From Methanolobus halotolerans (lineage in GTDB: Archaea > Halobacteriota > Methanosarcinia > Methanosarcinales > Methanosarcinaceae), in NCBI RefSeq assembly GCF_004745425.1, contig NZ_PGGK01000001.1, positions 124,001 to 188,000 of the forward strand: a stretch of DNA of 64,000 nt, written 5' to 3'. Positions 60,742 through 64,000 of the stretch are shown here, one piece after another. How positions within the stretch are numbered: the stretch's first letter is position 1; each line of letters opens with the position of its first letter. The translations under genes and the position numbers were made by a program. The notes beneath the pieces are model-generated. The model ran no database searches, was not told the DNA's origin, and saw only the letters and a program-made list of their open reading frames with translations.

Positions 60742-61926
60742 ATGAGGTCCCTTATATTCGAACCGTTCTCAGGTGCCGCCGGCGATATGATACTTGCAAG
60801 CCTGATAGGTCTTGGTGTTGACAGTGAAAAAGTGCGCGATGTGATTGAATCTGCCGTTGACGTATCAGTGTCTGTTGACAAGGTCGACAAACGTGGTATT
60901 GAAGCTGTCAATGTCCGGATCGATGTTCCTCACGAGACTCATTCCAGGCACTATTGCGAACTTACCGATGTGATAAAAAGCGCAGGGCTGCCTGCTGCTG
61001 TGGAACAGAGCGCTCTTGGTGTCTTTGCCATCCTGGCAGAAGCTGAGTCAAGGGTACATGGATTATCTCTTGAAGAGCTACATTTCCACGAGGTCGGACA
61101 GAAAGATGCACTAGCGGATGTCATAGGCTCCTGTTTTGCTATTCATGAGCTTGGAGCGGATGCGGTCTTCTGCACACCTGTTAACGTTGGTGGCGGGAAG
61201 ATCGAGTCTGCTCATGGTGTGATGGCAGTGCCGGCACCTGCAACTCTCGAGATACTCCGTCAGAGCGATCTGGTATTCTATGGTCATGGCTGCATGGAGA
61301 TGTTGACTCCCACAGGTGCCGCCATACTTGCATATTTTGCAAAACCCCTGGATAACCTTCCTCGCGGAACGGTCAGCTCAGTTGGTTATGGTGCAGGAGA
61401 TGCAGATACTGCGGATCCGAATGTGTTACGCTCGATGATAATGGAAATGCAGGATACGATTTCCAGGGATACTATAGAGATACTGGAAACCAATGTGGAC
61501 GACGTGACCGGGGAGATACTGGGCAGTCTTTTTGAAAAACTGTTGTCCGTGGGTGCAAGAGATGTAACGATTACACCCGCAACCATGAAAAAAGGAAGGT
61601 CCGGCCACATAATCAAGGTCATTACAAAACCCGAGAACAGCGACCGCGTGGCAAGGGAGCTCATGAAGGAAACGGGCACACTTGGCATACGTGTAATTCC
61701 CACAAGGCACCGCTATGTTGCAGACCGCAGGATGGACCGTGTCAGTATCAACCTCGGCTCACAGCATTTCGAGGTCTCGGTCAAGATAGCACAGGATAAG
61801 AACGGCGAGATACTGCATATGTCAGCAGAGTATGAGGACTGCCGCAGGGTTGCCGAAAAAATAAAATTACCGCTGAAGGAAGTCATAAGAAGAGTTGAGG
61901 AAGAGGCATGGGGCAGATTCCTGTAA
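60742..61926 (+). CDS. larC: Nickel insertion protein LarC
   Basis: The 394-residue protein has the LarC start FEPFSGAAGDMILASLIGLG, ELHFHEVGQKDALADVIGSCFA and VNVGGGKIESAHGVMAVPAPAT, and a C-terminal LETNVDDVTGEILGSLFEKL. LarC inserts nickel into the pincer cofactor in a CTP-dependent reaction. In this organism it might serve a LarA-type racemase or another nickel-pincer enzyme. Same strand and close behind larB; the gene is intact with no frameshift between its two halves, which in some bacteria are split. Confidence 0.9.
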   Translation: MRSLIFEPFSGAAGDMILASLIGLGVDSEKVRDVIESAVDVSVSVDKVDKRGIEAVNVRIDVPHETHSRHYCELTDVIKSAGLPAAVEQSALGVFAILAEAESRVHGLSLEELHFHEVGQKDALADVIGSCFAIHELGADAVFCTPVNVGGGKIESAHGVMAVPAPATLEILRQSDLVFYGHGCMEMLTPTGAAILAYFAKPLDNLPRGTVSSVGYGAGDADTADPNVLRSMIMEMQDTISRDTIEILETNVDDVTGEILGSLFEKLLSVGARDVTITPATMKKGRSGHIIKVITKPENSDRVARELMKETGTLGIRVIPTRHRYVADRRMDRVSINLGSQHFEVSVKIAQDKNGEILHMSAEYEDCRRVAEKIKLPLKEVIRRVEEEAWGRFL

Positions 61927-62014
61927 ACCAGCTATATCTTCTGTTCTTCCAAAAGCCATATTCTTCAGGTCCATACCACAAACCATCTAAACAATCCCAA
62001 CTATTACACAGCAA

Positions 62015-62911
62015 ATGATAGCCGACGTCATTAAGATATTCAGAGAACTTGATAGTAAGGATCTTCGCATAATCCAGAGTATCGAGATCGGTATGAAGCA
62101 CTATGAGTGGGTGCCCGTAGAGGAATTGCTGAAGATCACCCGTCTGTCATATTCCACACTGGTGTACAGGATAAGGGCGCTCAAGAAGAAGAATCTTGTA
62201 GTGGTAACCAACATACCTTATGAAGGCTACCAGATATACTATGATGCATACGATGCGCTCGCACTTAACACATTTGTCAAAAGAGGTACCATAAGTGCCA
62301 TTGGCGATGAGGTCGGTGTTGGCAAGGAGTCAGTTGTGCTTGAGGCTGTGAAAGAGCCTGAACTTGGTATAGGTGAGCCGCAGGGAGTTGTAATAAAGTT
62401 TCACAGGGAAGGCAGGACCAGTTTCAAAGCTGTGAAACGTGTGCGTTCTCACCTTGAGGACAAGGAGCACTTCTCATGGATATATGCAGCCAGGCTTTCT
62501 GCTAAAAGAGAGGCTGAGGCTATGAACAAAATGTATCCTGATGTCTCAGTACCCAGACTTATAGACAACAACAGGCATGCACTTGTCATGGAAATTGCAA
62601 AGGGAAACCTTTTGTACAGGACAAAACTTGAAGATCCTGCATGGTTTCTGGATTGCATAATCGATCAGATGAAGAAAATATACCAAAAAGGTGTCATTCA
62701 CTCCGATCTGAGCGAGTATAACATATTCGTACATGAGGGAGGCATACAGATAATTGACTGGCCGCAGTATGTCGATACAGGTCATCCCCATGCCGATGAG
62801 CTGCTTGAGAGGGATGTCGGGAACCTTCTGAAACATTTCAAGCGTAAATATAATCTTATCAGGGAACCTGAAGATGTCCTGGCTGTGATAAAAGCATCTG
62901 AAGAGGCATAA
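62015..62911 (+). CDS. rio2: RIO2-type serine/threonine protein kinase
   Basis: The 298-residue protein has an N-terminal winged helix (about 1-90) and a RIO kinase domain: the nucleotide loop GVGKESVVLE, VVIKFHREGRTSFK, the catalytic HSDLSEYNIF and the metal-binding IIDWPQYV. RIO2 acts in maturation of the small ribosomal subunit. It starts at ATG 62015 about 90 bases after larC. Good length for the family. Confidence 0.92.
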   Translation: MIADVIKIFRELDSKDLRIIQSIEIGMKHYEWVPVEELLKITRLSYSTLVYRIRALKKKNLVVVTNIPYEGYQIYYDAYDALALNTFVKRGTISAIGDEVGVGKESVVLEAVKEPELGIGEPQGVVIKFHREGRTSFKAVKRVRSHLEDKEHFSWIYAARLSAKREAEAMNKMYPDVSVPRLIDNNRHALVMEIAKGNLLYRTKLEDPAWFLDCIIDQMKKIYQKGVIHSDLSEYNIFVHEGGIQIIDWPQYVDTGHPHADELLERDVGNLLKHFKRKYNLIREPEDVLAVIKASEEA

Positions 62912-62944
62912 CTATATTGCATCACTGACATAATTTACAATTAT

Positions 62945-64000
62945 ATGCAAAATGGGGTTATTTACGGAATCGACATCGCAAAGGGCTCCTCAAGGGCCCA
63001 GGAAGCACCACGATATGCCGTGGCTGTTCTGGAAGAAGGTGAAGTCACCCATTATTCCATGCTTCGCCGGCACAAGATACTGCGCATGGTACAGAAGGAC
63101 CGTCCGGTCTATATTGCTGTGGACAATATCTATGAACTGGCGGCAGATAAGAGGGATCTCATTCACTTTCTTGATCAGCTTCCCGAAAGTACTAAACTGG
63201 TCCAGGTTACCGGGGGTATCCACCAGAGGCCCCTGACCCGGCTTGCCCGGGAACACCACTTTACATTCAACCAGTTCAACCCGAATGAGGAGGCTGAGGC
63301 ATGTGCTGTACTGGCAAGTCTTGGTGTGGGTTGTGAAGTCTCATTATTTGAGGACCTGACAAAGATAAAGGTCAGCAGAGCACGCTCTCTTGGCAGGGGA
63401 GGCTGGAGTCAGAACCGCTATCGAAGAAAAGTGCATGGCGCCGTAAAGGAAAGAAGCAGGGAGATAGAAAGCATACTGCGTAAATTTTCCCTGAGTACTG
63501 GTTTTGATTACACTTCCAAGGTCACAGAAGGTTTCGGGGGTTATGTCAGGGCAGAATACACAGTCAACGCAAGAAGGGATCGGGTGCCTGTTAAGCCTTC
63601 TTCTAGTGCTGATGTTCAGGTGACAGTGAAAAGTGTCGAAAGGGACAAGATAAAATATCTGCCCCTGAAAACCAAAGGGCGCAAATATACAATCGTCGGC
63701 ATAGACCCGGGAACAACAGTTGGTATCGCCATACTTTCTTTTGAAGGGGAGTTGCTTTTCCTGCAGAGTATTCGTGGTATATCACATGATGAAGTTGTTA
63801 AGCTGATAGCAGAGTACGGTAAACCCGCAGTTATCGCAACAGATGTTTTTCCTATTCCTTCTGCTGTGGAAAAGGTACGTCGCAGCTTCAGTGCGGTTGT
63901 TGGTACTCCCGGAGGGGAGATCCGTGCCGAGGAAAAGATCGCTCTGGCACGCCCGTTCGGCTATTCCAACGACCATGAGCGGGATGCCCTTGCAGCCGCG
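62945..64000 (+). CDS. DUF460 protein with RNase H-like domain (3' end beyond window)
   Basis: An open frame runs from ATG 62945 to the window edge (352 codons, no stop). The first part, GIDIAKGSSR, and the later VGIDPGTTVGIAIL and ATDVFPIPSAVEKVRR segments are as in the archaeal DUF460 family, which has an RNase H-like fold predicted to be a nuclease. A highly basic linker (SRARSLGRGGWSQNRYRRK) joins the two. It follows rio2 by 34 bases and may be co-transcribed. The role is unknown. Confidence 0.8.
   Translation, partial: MQNGVIYGIDIAKGSSRAQEAPRYAVAVLEEGEVTHYSMLRRHKILRMVQKDRPVYIAVDNIYELAADKRDLIHFLDQLPESTKLVQVTGGIHQRPLTRLAREHHFTFNQFNPNEEAEACAVLASLGVGCEVSLFEDLTKIKVSRARSLGRGGWSQNRYRRKVHGAVKERSREIESILRKFSLSTGFDYTSKVTEGFGGYVRAEYTVNARRDRVPVKPSSSADVQVTVKSVERDKIKYLPLKTKGRKYTIVGIDPGTTVGIAILSFEGELLFLQSIRGISHDEVVKLIAEYGKPAVIATDVFPIPSAVEKVRRSFSAVVGTPGGEIRAEEKIALARPFGYSNDHERDALAAA

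Noticed and set aside
1-64000. CRISPR array, rRNA operon or prophage
   Set aside because: No regularly spaced direct repeats, no rRNA-like sequence and no integrase, capsid or intact transposase genes were seen.

Overview
The window looks like chromosome of a methylotrophic methanogen of the Methanosarcinaceae (Methanolobus/Methanococcoides-like). The evidence is a full methanol methyltransferase set (mtaA, mtaC, mtaB) with a RamA-type corrinoid activase, archaeal information-processing genes (TFB, Gar1, RpoK, RpoN, L18e, S2, S9, L13, RIO2, Trm5, deoxyhypusine synthase), an archaeal mevalonate block (mevalonate kinase, isopentenyl phosphate kinase, type 2 IPP isomerase, prenyl synthase), a c-type cytochrome, and a FilR1/Msr-type regulator interrupted in frame by TAG, the codon that Methanosarcinaceae can read as pyrrolysine. 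Genus is an inference.

Layout. 1-6 kb: 5' part of deoxyhypusine synthase, a CPA2 antiporter with stress-type C-terminal domains, then a decayed zone with a one-base-frameshifted DUF21/CNNM gene, an htpX 3' remnant, an FKBP isomerase lipoprotein and several copies of a short palindromic-ended repeat (MITE-like). 6-10 kb: small membrane protein, metallophosphoesterase and Lhr-type helicase in one operon. 10-20 kb: methanol region with mtaA, a hydantoinase/oxoprolinase-type ASKHA protein, mtaCB (opposite strand, long leader, terminator), a CobW-type GTPase and RamA. 20-23.6 kb: ferrous iron cluster (DtxR regulator, FeoA, FeoB, membrane protein, FeoC-like). 24-29 kb: TAG-interrupted FilR1 regulator, aminotransferase, MscS-like protein, an orphan Cys-rich protein, cytochrome c, tRNA-Thr. 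29-36 kb: Trm5, LysE-type exporter, TFB, Gar1, pyruvate phosphate dikinase. 36-45.6 kb: one long minus-strand run from two conserved unknown genes through L18e, L13, S9, RpoN, an intron-containing tRNA-Pro, RpoK, S2, MEMO protein, mvk, ipk, fni, RNase J and prenyl synthase. 45.6-54 kb: SerA, an orphan sensor histidine kinase, AlaX, an MFS remnant, a flavin disulfide reductase, an intact MFS transporter and an Hsp20 protein. 54-64 kb: homocysteine-forming aspartate semialdehyde sulfurtransferase pair plus UPF0280, AIM24 protein, thioredoxin-like protein with thioredoxin reductase, DUF2111, LarB, LarC, RIO2 kinase and the start of a DUF460 protein.

How it fits together. MtaB moves the methyl group of methanol to the corrinoid of MtaC, MtaA passes it to coenzyme M, and RamA with ATP re-reduces corrinoid that has been oxidised; the CobW GTPase and ASKHA protein next door may support cofactor handling (inference). 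The Feo cluster would feed the Fe-S demand. The most unusual signals are the in-frame TAG in the regulator, with an operator-like palindrome upstream, the AGTACT array before ramA, a stem-loop in the mtaCB leader, the tRNA-Pro with a 22-nt intron abutting the rpoN stop codon, and the clustered repeat family in the decayed zone. I saw no CRISPR array, rRNA operon, prophage or intact transposase.
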